The position numbers and the translations under genes were made by a program. Shown piece by piece: positions 1 to 12,396 of a stretch of 64,000 nucleotides of DNA. Numbering within the stretch: the stretch's first letter is position 1; the number at the start of each line of letters is the position of its first letter. The DNA is from Fasciolopsis buskii. Lineage: Eukaryota; Platyhelminthes; Trematoda; Plagiorchiida; Fasciolidae. The notes beneath the pieces were generated by a model. That model worked only from the letters and a program-made list of their open reading frames with translations, ran no database searches and was not told where the DNA came from. Where the stretch lies: the NCBI GenBank assembly GCA_008360955.1, contig LUCM01009050.1:69414-133413 (forward strand). Direction: 5' to 3'.

Positions 1-1850
1 AAGTTTAATGTGTTCAAAACAGTATTAATAATATTGATGATTCGAAAGGAACTTTGACCTTGCTTTGAAGCTGTGATTGAATCCTTGGGGAAATTTTGGT
101 AAGTTAGGACGGCTTGATTGTGAAAAGACCCTCTCACGAGGTAATCTAACAAAAAATGCACAACTAAATCAGTTTACACGTCATGCGAAACGATAAAATC
201 AAAAAATTGACTAGTTGCAAGTTCTTCCACCGTTGCACACTCATTTGGGAAATTTCACATACCTGTCCCTTCCGCGTTAGACAGGTCTGCGCTTCCAAAT
301 TTGGTTCTCCCCATAGTACCATTTCTTTACCAGTGCGTGGCATGTTTTCTCAAACGATACAATGGGTCTGATAGGTGTGTTGAATGGTTGATTTGTTTGA
401 TTCAATGCATTATAGCAGACGATCATTACTGAGCTTCACATGTTGCCAACAGTTTTTCCGTGCGAATTTCATAAAAATCGTGGAATGGAAGTTTTGTCAC
501 AGACTCCTGGTCACCCGCTCGGAGCTGATGGTGTTGAATTCTATTAGCAGACACAAATGTGAAGAGGTAAAAAGCACAATTCAAAACTACGACATGCTTT
601 CAATTGCACACACTTGCGGGTATTTCACGCACACTCCCGACAACTCTGCTTGGTATACAAATAGCAAGATAAAAATCGAGGTTCAATCTCCGAAGTTAAT
701 CTACCTGTTGATATTCTTCTAGTATTGCCTTTCAAAAGACGTAGGGAGCATTCAGTTTCAGCCCCATTCGGGCCTTACTCGTGCTGATAAAATGTGTAGC
801 TTTGTGCTGATTGTCGGCCTTAATTAGTGCCAAATCGAAAATGTCGACCGTCCAAAGATTCTATTTTAATTTGACGTTACGTTCGACATATTTTCGGCCC
901 GAAAACCGCTTATACTGGTGAGAAAATAAAATTATGCTGAGAACTAATGCCGAAATTAGAGCCTTGTCAAACACGTATACAAGAGACAGGTGAACGGAAA
1001 TCAGAAAATGTGAGACAGAAATGCAAAGGTACTAGTTAACTCCAAGTGACCAGGGGCATAGGTGTAGTAGCGTAATACTGATGTGTTTCACTATTTTAAC
1101 AGACTTGAAATGAAAGGCGACTTTTCGCAGTGCATTCGCAACCCACGTGAAAATGTTCGTTGCATCCAGCGCACAGAGGAACTGATTTCCAAGTTTGTCA
1201 CTAGAGTTTGCGCAAAAGTTTGATACTCTGGGTAGGAACTATTATCAAATATGTAGGATTTTCCGGTCCGCAGTTATTTTTTGACAGTTTATTTTAATCT
1301 GATTCCATAGTTTTAAGTAAACTTGATGCAAAGGAGAGGAATGCTGACACCACTGGTTTACTTTATTAAGCTCAGGGTGGAGTGGAATGGAGTGAACCGA
1401 ATGACTCCACTATAAGTAGTTCTTTGGGTAAGGAACTGAGGACTGAACAGCTGAGCCATTCACGTTTGCCAAACAATTTGTATGCATCTTCGTTCTTAGG
1501 TAGTTATTTTTTATTTGAATGCTACAAAAACACTCAAATACTGTTGTGAATAGCGCCCCGAACCTAGAAACAGCCATCTTCACGAAATGCAAGAATTTCT
1601 GGTTTATTGACTAAATTTTGTCTTCGATCCGCTTTCTAACCCAGTATTCACTGGTGGCAATGCAATCTGCTTTTCACCAAGTGAAAAATGTCATTGCTTT
1701 TAATGCACTGATTCTCGCGGAAGAATTAGTCCAGGAAATCCGCTCTGTTGAAATAGAGCCAAGGACAGATACTTTTTGTTAGTTATTAGTTGTAGGAGGA
1801 ATTTTTTCACGAAATAATCCAACACGTGATATTAACGTTTAACCAACAAT
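1..1850. other. Unassigned AT-rich DNA
   Basis: No exon with matching splice borders, RNA gene or recognisable repeat was found. The only sizeable open frame is 384-722 on the plus strand. It has no coding character that I can recognise and no convincing acceptor or donor. Confidence 0.4.
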
Positions 1851-1861
1851 TATGAAACCAT

Positions 1862-2000
1862 GGCATCACTGTACAGCTGCTTCAGCCTTGTTAGTAATCA
1901 TCAGCAGTGCATATGGACCGCGCCCGAACTGGGACGCGAACCCGGGACGAACGATTCTAAGTCGAACGCCTCAGCCATTAGGCGACCAGGGAGGCACATT
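1862..2000 (-). mobile_element. tRNA-derived SINE-like element, copy 1
   Basis: Read on the minus strand, this has a tRNA-like head. An A-box-like TAATGGCTGAGGCGTT lies at 1965-1980 and a B box GGTTCGCGTCC at 1932-1942. A non-tRNA body follows whose TGCACTGCTGATGATTACTA segment (about 1890-1911) resembles the body of the element at 40.26-40.37 kb. A functional tRNA is unlikely because no clean acceptor stem or CCA-side discriminator is visible and the match continues past the tRNA-like part. Pol III-transcribed SINEs of this build are typical of flatworm and other metazoan genomes. The limits are approximate. Confidence 0.55.
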
Positions 2001-2327
2001 TCCGAAGCCTTCGTCGTACTTGGGCTGCCTCCAGAGAAGTGATCTATCAGTACGGTTCCACTGCTTGCGCCAGCTGCCCGTGGCCATGCCAATCAGTGAC
2101 GGATACGCACAGCATCATGAGGTGGAGTTCAGCAAACTCTGGACCATTCAACCAACAGCTTTCATGCACAATCTTTACACTACAAATTAGATTCTGGTGC
2201 CACATCGCAAGCATAAGATATCTGAACAACGGAGTACTGGGTACGTATAACTGACAGGCAGAAATAACCGCGAAACCCGTTGAGTGCTTCAGGGAAAATT
2301 TCGTCCAATCGTCCAGACACTACTGAC

Positions 2328-2363
<36 letters not shown>
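2328..2363. repeat. Compound (TA)n(GA)n microsatellite
   Basis: About eight TA units (2328-2343) run directly into about ten AG units (to 2363). It is a simple repeat with no gene association visible. Confidence 0.95.
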
Positions 2364-2364
<1 letters not shown>

Positions 2365-2599
2365 CATAAATTCGTTGCGTAATAGCAAAAGTCCCGAGTA
2401 TGTTGATTTTGCCGTTTTAATTTTCTCGATGATTGCATGCCACAGAGACCCCGGAAAGCATTTACATGGTAGATATTTATAGAAGGAAGTTCTTTGATGA
2501 GGTTAACCCGCATTTTTATTCTAGTCAAGTTGGTTTATTCATGCCAGAATAAAATGAGTGGTCTTCCAAACGGATTAGAACAGAATTTACTAAGTAAAT

Positions 2600-4040
2600 T
2601 ATGTCATTGTTTTGACGGAGATATTCCCAAAATTCTGCGAACGTAGGTGAAATAGAACTTGACAAGTATCTTCATTTCTCACCTGATAAGAATTCAGTAA
2701 ACTGGATTTCCTCCAAACTGACGTAAGTCTATCGAAAGTGCCCTGGGGTCCAGGTTATGCCCTTCTGATTCCTAACTGTATACGAAATATGATTCATGTT
2801 CTGACGTGGCACTTCGATAACCAGTGGATACTGATTTCAGCAAATTGAAACTTCTTGGCGTGTGATAGATAACGAAGTTCAGGCTGCCGTTGTTGAGTGC
2901 CACAAAACTGAAAGACAAATAGATGCTCTGTGGGAAAATAGCAAGCCCATGGGATACCGGCTTATATTGACGTTGGATTTCTAGCAATTTGTGCGTCTAT
3001 TTTTTCTCACTGAATCTTATCATATATTCCCTCATGGGCTGCTGTTAATATGTACACAAGTTGGCCAAAATGTGATATGGACTAAGTTTCCGGCCTACCC
3101 AGGAGTCTAGATAACACCAAAACTTGTTGCCTATTAGCAAAATATCTCACCACTTCTCACTGAATAATGGGACTGCTAAATCAAGTATTTACTTCTCCAC
3201 ACGATCACATATTGGAAAGGAAAATCTCCATGTGACATTTGCCGCATGAGTTTCTGTCAGACCGGTAAATATTTATAGAATTTTTTAATTTTAGTTACTG
3301 TCCAAATTAGTAGGTTAACCAATTTGACCAGGACCGTACAGACCTTCCAGATTTACCTCACTCGTCACCTGGACCTATTTGGTGACGGAAAAGTTTCCAT
3401 CGTTCGCTGGTAAATATAAAACAATAAACTGAAGACTTCTTGCCAAAAATCGATAGTTCGAGAGAACATTGTCAGTTAAAATGAAATAACTTATGCTTCG
3501 CGCATTGCCTTTCTGTAGTTGGCTGCGTGTGCATTTAAAGCTGTTGAAATAAATCTATTTGAATGTTGCACTTGTATGAAGTTCGGCACTTCATTGTTTA
3601 AAACTGCCACTCAGCCGAGTAATGAGCCATTCTTCCTCCGATCATGTGTTTTTACCATGGATCACTCCTTTTCGCTATATTTGTTACCTTTCCTTACTCG
3701 AACCGGTTGTTTGGGTCATTCTTGCCGTAATCTTGCAACCTCCGTACTGTTTGTTGTTCTGTGTCATCCTAGTGCCACCTTCGTCATAGGTCATGAGGAC
3801 TTCTGTGGTCCATCCTCGCATCCCCCCCCGTTGTTTACGGCACCTGATCATAACTAATGTTTGGAATGATTTTACCCGCCGGTCTTGACAACTAGGTTCA
3901 TATAAGCTTATGTCATTCACACCTGTCCCGGCTTCATGTCGTCCATCTCCTACTGTCCATACAGGTTATATCATCACTTGAAATAAGTTTATCCTTGTGA
4001 TGTAAAGAGTGTATCGAAAAATCGATGCGCCATGTATTGG
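2600..4040. other. Unassigned DNA
   Basis: No supported gene or repeat was found. The open frame at 3519-3857 on the plus strand is C/T-rich and overlaps an equally open minus frame. It has no splice-supported borders and was not called. Confidence 0.35.
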
Positions 4041-4049
4041 TTTTTAATT

Positions 4050-4200
4050 GTGATTGATATAATGTTGATAACACAGCCTTGTTGGTAGATGTAATGCGCC
4101 AACGTTTCGACTACCGTGGGTAGTCTTTCTCAAGGCAAGTTTTACAATTTGGCCCATTACATCTACCAACAACGCTGTTAATAACATTATATCATTCGCA
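4050..4200 (-). repeat. Palindromic hairpin element (Penelope/hammerhead-like), copy 1
   Basis: Two arms face each other: about 4053-4106 and about 4151-4197. They share an exact 18-bp inverted core, TTGTTGGTAGATGTAATG and its complement. Between them the minus strand reads GAGAAA, then GACTACC-CAC-GGTAGTC, then GAAACGTTGG: a 7-bp hairpin followed by GAAAC. A second copy of one arm and the hairpin lies at 42,961-43,053. Hairpin-GAAAC blocks of this type occur in terminal regions of Penelope-like retroelements, where they belong to hammerhead ribozymes. Here the CUGANGA half of that core is not seen, so the motif is at best degenerate. Confidence 0.6.
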
Positions 4201-4444
4201 ACTAAGTTTATTCTTCTCCACCTTATTTTCCTCACCCGAACGTTTGTCGCCTGTGTCGCTATTTGCTCTCGCATTCATTGGGCCTACTCGGTCATTGTGA
4301 AATGCGTCACCCACCGCCACGTCTCATTGTTGGTTCTCTTGATCATTCTACTCGGCTTCGTGGTTAACCTTTGCTGTTCATGTGTCAACCCCTCGTGCTA
4401 CAGTCACGTCACTTCCCATCCCAGACAATCTAAATGCTGGTCCG

Positions 4445-4468
4445 CTCTCTCTCTCTCTCTCTCTCTCT
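4445..4468. repeat. (CT)n microsatellite
   Basis: About twelve CT units in a row, lying in C/T-rich surroundings. Confidence 0.95.
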
Positions 4469-4639
4469 GATTATTCCGTTTTGATCATTATCTACACGGT
4501 TAGTGACGGTAAATGTGACTTGCCTCTGAGGCCACTTCGCGTCCACGTCCGCGGTGTTGTTCGATTAGCTCCTATTTGTGGACAGTTGATTGCCGTGGCG
4601 GTATTCGTCCGCCATTTCGAGTACACGTAGATTACCCAT

Positions 4640-4705
4640 ATTGTGTTCCCCAGGGGGGCGGGGATACGAACCGCGCGCTCAAAGAATCCCTCAATAACTA
4701 GACAG
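4640..4705 (-). mobile_element. tRNA-like SINE head, copy 2
   Basis: On the minus strand an A-box-like TAGTTATTGAGGG (4688-4700) is followed by a B box GGTTCGTATCC (4662-4672), then a C/G-rich run. The spacing is about 28 nt, shorter than in most intact tRNAs, so a decayed tRNA-derived SINE head is more likely than a tRNA gene. Confidence 0.4.
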
Positions 4706-4739
4706 ATTTTCATGGCAGCACTCTTGTCAAGGATCGTCG

Positions 4740-6900
4740 ATGCATACGCAGAAAGGGAGACTTAATGAACCCTAAAATTCCGAGAGTATTCGACAAATTT
4801 TACCTAGTCGATCGTCTAGGCTTCCGATGTCCTAGAATAAGCACTGAAATATAGTGACGTCAACCCACATGTTCGTGGTCGCTTCGAGTAATTCAACCTT
4901 TGAACAGATGTGAAAAATTTTTATGCCCTTCAAAGCATCAGGATTGGTGAAACTAGCAACTTAATTGCAAGGTTTTTACGTAATCAGACGGAACTTTTGA
5001 ACATATCACTATTCATTCGGGATGCGAAATACATGTCACTCTATCCGATGAAATCTTCGGCAACTGCACTTCTCTTTTATTTTTGATAGAAAGCGTAAGT
5101 AAATATTAAACAGACATGTAGAGTTTACGTGGGCGAATGCTAGGTTACTAGGTTTGAAAGTGAATTGCAAAGATTGTCTTCGTAGGTTTTTAATAGTCGA
5201 TAAGTAATAAACTAAAATAGAAAGGACTGGGTTTGGATAGTATTTTCATGCATATAGTATCGTGAATTTGTCATTACCTTTAATAACTGAATACGCTTAT
5301 TTCGTCCCATGTGCACTGCACAGAGACCGGAACAGACACCTTTCTATCAGAATCGTGCACCATTCTACAAGTATGAATTCACTTTTATTCTTCAAAATAT
5401 TTAGTTTTTTTTTTCTGATTTAGAGCAAGATGTTCCGTTTATTCAATTCGTCAAAATGGAAAGAAAACATACATCACGAGATCGTGAACTCAACGCATGA
5501 AAGTGTACAGACGGAAAATCGAGATTGCACTGGATTGAGTTGGATGGATGGATTATACAGTTACCGATGAAGTGAAGTGTCAGGGTCGTGCGCTTCAATG
5601 CCAAAGCAGACTAATGTTCAGGATCAATACTTTCTGTCCCCAAAGCGTCTGCTCATACGGGCGGATAAGCTTAACCTTGCTGAACGGCAGCAGCTTTTCG
5701 TTTCTGTTGCCCATTAACGGCCTGGAAGATTTCTGTTCATTTGGTTAAGTAAATGGTCACCTCTGCATGACAAGGCAACAGAAAAACTTGCTTTTCTGAA
5801 ACTGTGATCACTTTCTCTACGCAGTTTCACAGCCACGGGGACTGATCAATGAAAATTTCCGGGTGACTGTCGTTCACCGTTGCTCCATCGTAGCTAAGCA
5901 TTTTGTTTACTCCCGCTCATGGATTAGTGTCATCTGAACAACAGCTGAGCATTTTTTTCTTTTGAGCATGACTTTTTGCCATCCGGTTTGCAGTTCTTCC
6001 TTGCTCAAAAAAGTAAATTTGTGCTGGTGTAACTATTTCCTTCCTCTCGTACTCTCCATTCGTCACAATAAGGGAAAGCATAGTACACTTGAGGTCCAAA
6101 AGGTAAGTTTTATTTAAGTATTTGCTTTACGCGTCTCATTTTCCAAAGTTGCACAATAATATTCAAGGGTTATGAATGAAGCCTGTTAGTCTCTAACGTT
6201 TACTGCCTATTGCGGAGCATCTGAATTTTTCCTAGCCTGATGAACTCTTCGGAAAATAGGAGGTGAGGACAACGTGAAATATGTCAACGTCCTATGCTCG
6301 ATAAGCATGACAGGATAATTTGCCCACGGGCATATTCACAAAGGCTATTTCAGACATCCATTTAATATTAGTCGCTATTTTGTCCCGTAGTATGTCTATG
6401 GTTACATTTTTGCAACGTATCTGATGATATTTGTTTGTTGGCTCGGAAAAACGAAGTTATCAAAAATCCGAAGTAGATTTGTCACGTGTGAAAAATTTCA
6501 GCCAACATCTGAGTAAATGTTCATTCCAAGTTCTTTCAGGGACTTTTGTATGTCACCGTGTTCTTCATGATCTTGAAAATCTGTGTTGTTCCCAGCTCAT
6601 ACTGTCAATTTTCCTGAGGTTTTAGTCGCTGAGCATAGCGTTTAGATCCCGATCTACAAGCCAACTCCAGCGAACAATACCTCACAGAAAATCAATCTAT
6701 TGATTCTGTGACTATGATTCAAGGAGATATAAAAACTGGTTTCTCTTAATGCTTCGGTTAATCAGGCGGAAATTAAGTAAGATCATTACTTTCCTGTTGA
6801 AAGTGCAGGACGTTTCCCTTACCACTAAAACACCGACTATGCTTCTGTTTTGCCATTAATCTAACCAATTCCGGTCACATTTCTTGGGAAGCGTTGACTA
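4740..6900. other. Mostly unassigned DNA
   Basis: No splice-supported gene was accepted. A minus frame at 5917-6099 and a plus frame at 6431-6625 have some coding flavour. The second meets a gtatgt donor at about 6549. Neither has a good partner exon or acceptor, so both are left as possibilities only. Confidence 0.3.
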
Positions 6901-6913
6901 AATACGAGGTGAT

Positions 6914-7129
6914 TTATTTGTCGGACTGTGTGAACCATGCATTGAAAGTGCTATAAGAGGCCTGCACTTGTTGATTTTTCATCCATGATCTCCAATGTCC
7001 AAGGGTGAAACATTCGTGATCAATTTTCAATGGTCTGGAGTGCTGCGTAGTAGGAAATTTTTGAGAATCAAATGATAAATGGCTTTTGGCTGCCATTCCA
7101 AAGGTTGCGATGAAAAATGTATGAAACAA
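6914..7129 (-). CDS. Possible small minus-strand exon
   Basis: An open minus-strand frame of 71 codons ends at a stop at 6914. The second half has a mixed, coding-like composition (HSRPLKIDHECFTLGHWRSW and onward). It begins just after a plausible acceptor, ttcctactacgcag, at about 7043. A gtgcag donor near 6959 could end it earlier. No partner exon was found and no family is recognised. It could equally be a chance frame. Confidence 0.25.
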   Translation of the reverse strand: MFHTFFIATFGMAAKSHLSFDSQKFPTTQHSRPLKIDHECFTLGHWRSWMKNQQVQASYSTFNAWFTQSDK

Positions 7130-7149
7130 ACGTTGTTCCGTCTACCTTG

Positions 7150-10100
7150 GGAATTTTTAGACCTTGAACAAAAAAATGATACGTTATTATTTATTTTATT
7201 TGGCCCTGGAGACGGGGACTTCTTGTCAAAACTGTTCTATTTTTGTAGCACATCGTAAACTCAAACTGCATTAAAATTTGTTGTCACTATTCTCAGAAGT
7301 ACATTCGATTAACATATCTAGCATTATTTAGAATAAGAAAGGTCGACGGTTAGTGAGAAAACATCTTAATAAACGAACAAATGGTTTACTAATTCGCTTG
7401 TAGCTCTTATGCGCATTAAGCTGCTCGTTCGTCATCAAAATCTGTTTATTAGCCACTATGGAAACGACTTGTCCTGAACTCCTGCCCAACCTTTATAGTA
7501 CCAAATGATCATTGTCGTAGAGCAAGGTTTTGTTCTTCTCGAATGCATGTTGTTGTCACACCAGACGCAGTCCACCGAGGCGAGATCCAGCTAAAAAGTG
7601 AGAATTTGGATTATGATGTACGCTGAAACGAATGGTGTGATACAGTTCGTTCATCGCGTGACGTGAAACGTGTTTCGTGGTTGGTCAGTTCAGCTATACA
7701 GGTAGCAGACACGTTTCAATCGCTGGATTGGTTGCGATACAGATTCGTTCGACGAGCAACTTGGTCCTGTTTGAATTAGCGGCCTTACTGGGGACAAGTT
7801 GACAGATAACTTATGGAATAGATTAAGTTACTAAAGTCGTATGGCCATGCCAAATGATTTGAGAACTTTTGGACTTTCCATAACTTTATTTCTTGTCTCA
7901 GGCAGTACGTTTGCCGATCTATCTACTTGTCATGCAGAAACTGTGACCAGCTTTGAATAAAGTTGTAAATTTTCAAGGCTGACTGTTGTTCCCTAACACT
8001 GTGGGCAAAATTAATGTCAGATTAGGAATGCACTTGCCACCAACCTCGACCCCGTTGTTCTCTATCACCACTATGTGGCATTTGATCTTATTCGAACCGT
8101 GTTTCAGTCTACCCGGGTAAGTTGTCAGTGAACGATAGGATCAGTTTCTTATGCACGCATTACGAACAGATACGTGAATATTTACTACAACTGTAGATTG
8201 AAACTCACTCATCCTGAATCCCTCATATTGTTGCTGGTAGATGGGAGAATTATAGTTCTGCAATGTGGTCGATGTCCGTAAACAACTGACCGTCTTCTAG
8301 TTATGCTTCGTCGAATCTATTAACGGTTCATACTAGCGTCAACCAAAGGTTTGCATTTCCGATCCAATTGGAAGCGGCCAACTGAAATTCGGAGTGTCTT
8401 TTGGTAATATTGTGCGTAAAGTGCGTTGAGAAGAATTATTTAATGCCCAGGGCCAAATCAAAATAACTATGATTAAGCAGAGAATGAGTTGATTTTAATT
8501 GAACATCTGCTGCTACTCTCATCCCAATAATCATATTTGGACTAACTCATGTTGACAACAACTCCAGAGAACCAAAACAGGTTCTATCCACAAACGAGTA
8601 GTTATTTGCTTTGATTTGACGAAAAATGAAGTGGCTAATTTATAAGTAGATGGCAAAATTTTAATACTCAAATCCATATCAAAACCGACGTTTGATTGAA
8701 AACATCCCACTGACAGTTCATCATTCGTCAGTATGCTTTAGGTTATTCTTGTGATAGGTATGCATGTCCGGAAGTCTCGAAACGCGACCACGGGATCATC
8801 CTTAGTGTACCTGTTACACGAAGGCAAATTGTCATTCCCCAACTTTATTTAGACAGAATAATCCTGGCTGCTTATCTTCTTGCAATTGCTTTAGAAGTAG
8901 ACTATCACTTTCGTCAACAGGTTTGCAAACCTAATGTCGCTATAAAGGTAACAGACTTTTGAGGAGTGACGAGAAGGCGGTGGTCTCCATATAATTGAAA
9001 TTGAACCTCATGTTTGTAGCGAAGATAGATTCTACAATTTGAGGTTAAGCACTCTGACTATTGACCTATTGTAATTTATGCCTTTAAGATTAAATGGAGT
9101 AGGTAAGTATGCAATATCGTGCGATCATATTTATAATCATGCCACAGTAAGTTTTCATCGAAATACTTCAGTACATTATAGCGTGGGGCAAGAAATTCAT
9201 GTCCTAAAACGGCCAGGCCAAACAAGACGGCCACCACTCACAGTCGAAGGCATCATACGAATCCCAGTCGAACAAAAATACTCTCATTCCCTGTCACCAT
9301 GGATTATGGCTAAAGACAGGCTGGGATTAGTCAATTATTGCCTTCCAGCATGGCGCAAACGGGTTCGACTTTACACACGACCCGTTACTTACACCTCTGA
9401 CATCATCTTGGTGACCTTCCCACGCTCCTTAACTATAGTATATACCGTCGTTATTGTTGATACGGTATTTTTAGTATTATTAGTAATGATCTCATCATGA
9501 CCCCTGTTAATGTCACGAATCGTATTATTAATTTATCCGTCGTATTGATTCAGGGTCCACAAATTATCATGCCGTGTTTCGCGGGGCAGATATTGAAGTC
9601 CTCAAAGCATCGTATTTTGCCTTTTGAAGCATTAAGGAAGCTGGTAATTTTCTTAAAGCTTGCAGCGTGTAGCGAACAACGAAAGGAGCTTTTACAGGCC
9701 ACTGATAAACGGAAATTTTGCAAGGAATAAAATGTTTGCCTAGTTTCTAGATTTTTCGCTCAAAACCCGGACCCCTCACTTTTGCTTCCGATAGATTGGC
9801 ATAAGTATCCTTATGTTGTGGTGAATTCACGGTTTGACAATTTGTACAGGTTCATCACCAAGTTGGGCAAACGAACGGTATATGCACTAACGCAGGTCAC
9901 ATGTAAAAGTGGAAGCCTTAAGCTGCACTCGAGCGGTTCATTTACCGCTAGCCGAGAATTTCCATCACTGGGCCACAGTGGTCGCAGATCACGAACACCC
10001 ATGATGTGATTAAATAACTTTCCTCGAACCAATGCGAATAAACATGATCAGTCCCATCCCGTTTGCAGCAGTCGACTCCGGCCTGTGATGATGTGGTCAG

Positions 10101-10260
10101 CGGAAGGCGTCACCATTACGACAGTAACCCTGTCATCTGATGAACAAAATGATTTTCGCAGGACTGATCGCTTCTCAGGAAAGGTTGAGTAACTTCGTCA
10201 TTTGAGCATTGTGAATGCGAAAAAATAATGTTTCCTAATGGTTTTGTTCGTTTTTCTCGA
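7150..10260. other. Unassigned DNA with possible repeat relics
   Basis: No gene is supported. A 140-codon plus frame at 9078-9500 has no splice context and a repetitive feel. The frames at 9782-10032 are open on both strands, as often seen in decayed repeats. A 25-bp segment at 7971-7995 recurs at 49,596-49,620. Confidence 0.3.
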
Positions 10261-10267
10261 ATTTTAG

Positions 10268-10360
10268 GATGGAACTCCACAACCAAATCTCAAACATATC
10301 TTGTTGTCAGTACATCAGTTTCAAGAGCAGACAGCACAGGAGGTTTTACAGTCAACTTAA
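10268..10360 (+). CDS. Candidate terminal exon, unidentified
   Basis: A strong acceptor (tttttctcgaattttag) precedes a frame of 31 codons starting DGTPQPNLKHILLSVHQF and closing at a TAA. An alternative frame from the same acceptor starts at an ATG (10269) and runs 64 codons to 10463, so the reading frame is not settled. Weak donors at 10311 (gtacat) and about 10351 (gtttta) would make it internal. No partner exon was found and no family is recognised. Confidence 0.3.
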   Translation, partial: DGTPQPNLKHILLSVHQFQEQTAQEVLQST

Positions 10361-10889
10361 TCATGGATATTCCTTTATTAAAGAGAAAGCTGACTGCTTG
10401 AAGCCCCATTTAGGGACCATCTCCAACAATGTATTCAGGAACCAATCCGGGGGAAAAAATTGAGTGCTTTGAGATGAGCATTTTTGGGTGTGAGTATATT
10501 TTGCCTATAGATTTAACTCAATTAGAATTAGGTTCCATAGTGGAATGAAAGTCAGTGAAACCATTTCGGTTGTCTACTGAATGTGTGTCACACAAGTTTG
10601 GTGCGCAACCACCGTCTCAGTGGAAAATAGCCATTTCCCTGGTTTTGGAAAAGGTATTGGTCTCGTCAGTCACTTGTATATAAAAGCAAATAACACTCAT
10701 AAAAAAATTCCAAAAATGCTTGGTGTGGATTCTGGTGTTCCGATATGTCAAGAAAAACCGGGTTCTACGTGGAATGGAAAAGCCACTTGCAGCCCACCTG
10801 ACTCATGGTGTCGAGTTTTGCGTCCGCCAAGCGAAATTAGACATTCTAATCCACGAAATATCCGTTTCTTCGTGTCACCCAAATAGACA

Positions 10890-12215
10890 ACAATAAATAA
10901 GGCATATCAATCCGAACTTCTTACTTTTGGATTCATTTACTATGCCCTCAACTTTTCAGTGTCCCTGATTAGGAACCAATTCACTGAACTAAGGGCAATG
11001 AACTTGAAACTTTCGGCTGTTTGACGGGTTCGTATTAGAAACCTAGTAAAACTTTGCGTCTAAGAACGAGTAAATTGTTAAAATTAATTTCTAATCATTG
11101 ATGCTGGTGACTAAACAATAAGATTGGATATTATTTAACAGACGATCCTATTACGTCAGCGATTGTTCATCCTGATTGGTTCCTTGGTACAGATTAGCTA
11201 ATCGTGCTAACGGCGTCATTCAGTACAGGCAACTAAGTTTTATGTGTCGCCAGTGCCAGTAATTGATCGTTAGTGGACTTCATCTGATGTGTCTTTCTCC
11301 TGTACTTTCATGCCTTCATGCTACGGTGCATAAACAACACATCAAAAAACTTTCCTAAATCGCAAGGTCGACTTTGCCGTCCGAGTTCTATAGTGTCCAG
11401 TCATATCCATATCGGATCGCTGCATACCTGGTTTGGCACTAGAATCTCGTATGGACACTGGTGCATGCGGATCGATGAGAGTAGCACGATGGTTAGTCAA
11501 AATTATTTATTCAGGACCAAGTTTCAGAACCCCAACAGTGTTTGCCAATTTAATTTTTTCGTATATAAGTAGTATACAGACATTTGAGGAATCACTTTCT
11601 GCCTTCTAAACTTATCATCAATGTTTGGTTCACATAATTCAAACGAGATTTTAACGCCGTATGTTTGGACAGGTTGCTTCAAAATGAATTTAACTTGTAC
11701 ATTTACAAGATTGTCTCTCTATTTTGATTGTTATCACCTTGGGTGCATGCAGAAAATAAGTCATTCGATTGCAAGGACTTCCGAAGCTAGATCCGCTCAT
11801 TGGAATAAGATCTTGATTGATGAATGTTCCCTGTATTAATGGGTTTATCACCGAATGCCTCGAGCACAATTACCAACAAGGGGGGAACCCCTTTTTAATG
11901 GATTCCCACTTCAGCACTGCTGAGGTGTACGTCACAAAAGCCGGTCTCCGAGTGGGGCATTTATTCTGATAGATCAGTTTGCTTCCTACAACGTTTTCAC
12001 TAGTCATTTTAGTCAGAAATTTTAATGGAATTCAAAAAATAACACATATTTCGGTTACTCAACAAATTTTACAAGCGGACACGTCAAACGAGAAAAACAT
12101 GAAGCGGGCTATCTTAATAAATGATACAATCTAACCAGATTGTTTTGCGATAATATTGTTAAACATATTTCCATATGCACAGATGGCAAACTGAACCACT
12201 GTATGAACGTGTGAT
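10890..12215. other. Unassigned DNA
   Basis: No supported exon or recognisable repeat was found. The open frames at 11,318-11,572 and 11,621-11,839 lack splice support. The plus frame at 10,581-10,886 just upstream is long (101 codons) but equally unsupported. Confidence 0.3.
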
Positions 12216-12221
12216 GCAGAA

Positions 12222-12271
12222 CTAAATTTGATATTCGTACACGGCACACATGTCAGATCGTCGACGAACAG
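12222..12271 (-). CDS. Gene C, last exon (candidate)
   Basis: This is a minus-strand exon of 50 nt after a poly-T-rich acceptor (a run of T, then ...tggtcag at 12,272-12,273). The phase-1 remnant of the exon at 12,397 continues in frame as AVRRRSDMCAVYEYQI, then TAG. A gtacga donor six codons before the stop is an alternative end. The poly-T stretch before it is also open as a frame with a signal-peptide-like start (MMKILARIFVFFFVCW, 12,337). I read that stretch as intron, but a small secreted protein cannot be excluded. Confidence 0.4.
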
Positions 12272-12396
12272 CTGACCAATCATGAACATCCAACACACGA
12301 AAAAAAAAACAAATATACGAGCAAGAATTTTCATCACACCCGATAAAGACTATCATATCCGTACGGGAATAGTTTATGGGGCTTTGACACGATTAC

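Noticed and set aside
384..722. 112-codon plus frame as a gene
   Set aside because: No splice borders, no recognisable composition bias, and isolated. AT-rich chance frames of this size are expected in 64 kb.
1852..2190. 112-codon plus frame as a gene
   Set aside because: It overlaps the SINE-like element and several other equally open frames on both strands, a pattern of GC-richer repeat DNA rather than a gene.
3519..3857. 112-codon plus frame as a gene
   Set aside because: The pyrimidine-rich DNA has an equally open minus frame, and no usable acceptor or donor was found.
4100..4145. An active hammerhead ribozyme
   Set aside because: The stem and GAAAC are present but the obligatory CUGANGA segment is not, and no clear cleavage triplet is positioned. 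Only a degenerate resemblance is claimed.
9078..9500. 140-codon plus frame as a gene
   Set aside because: No splice context. The hydrophobic tail comes from a TA/TT-rich tract and no partner exon was found.
12131..12337. A small secreted protein with signal peptide
   Set aside because: The signal-like stretch is a poly-T tract that serves well as the polypyrimidine tract of an acceptor whose exon is in phase with the previous one. Kept only as an alternative.
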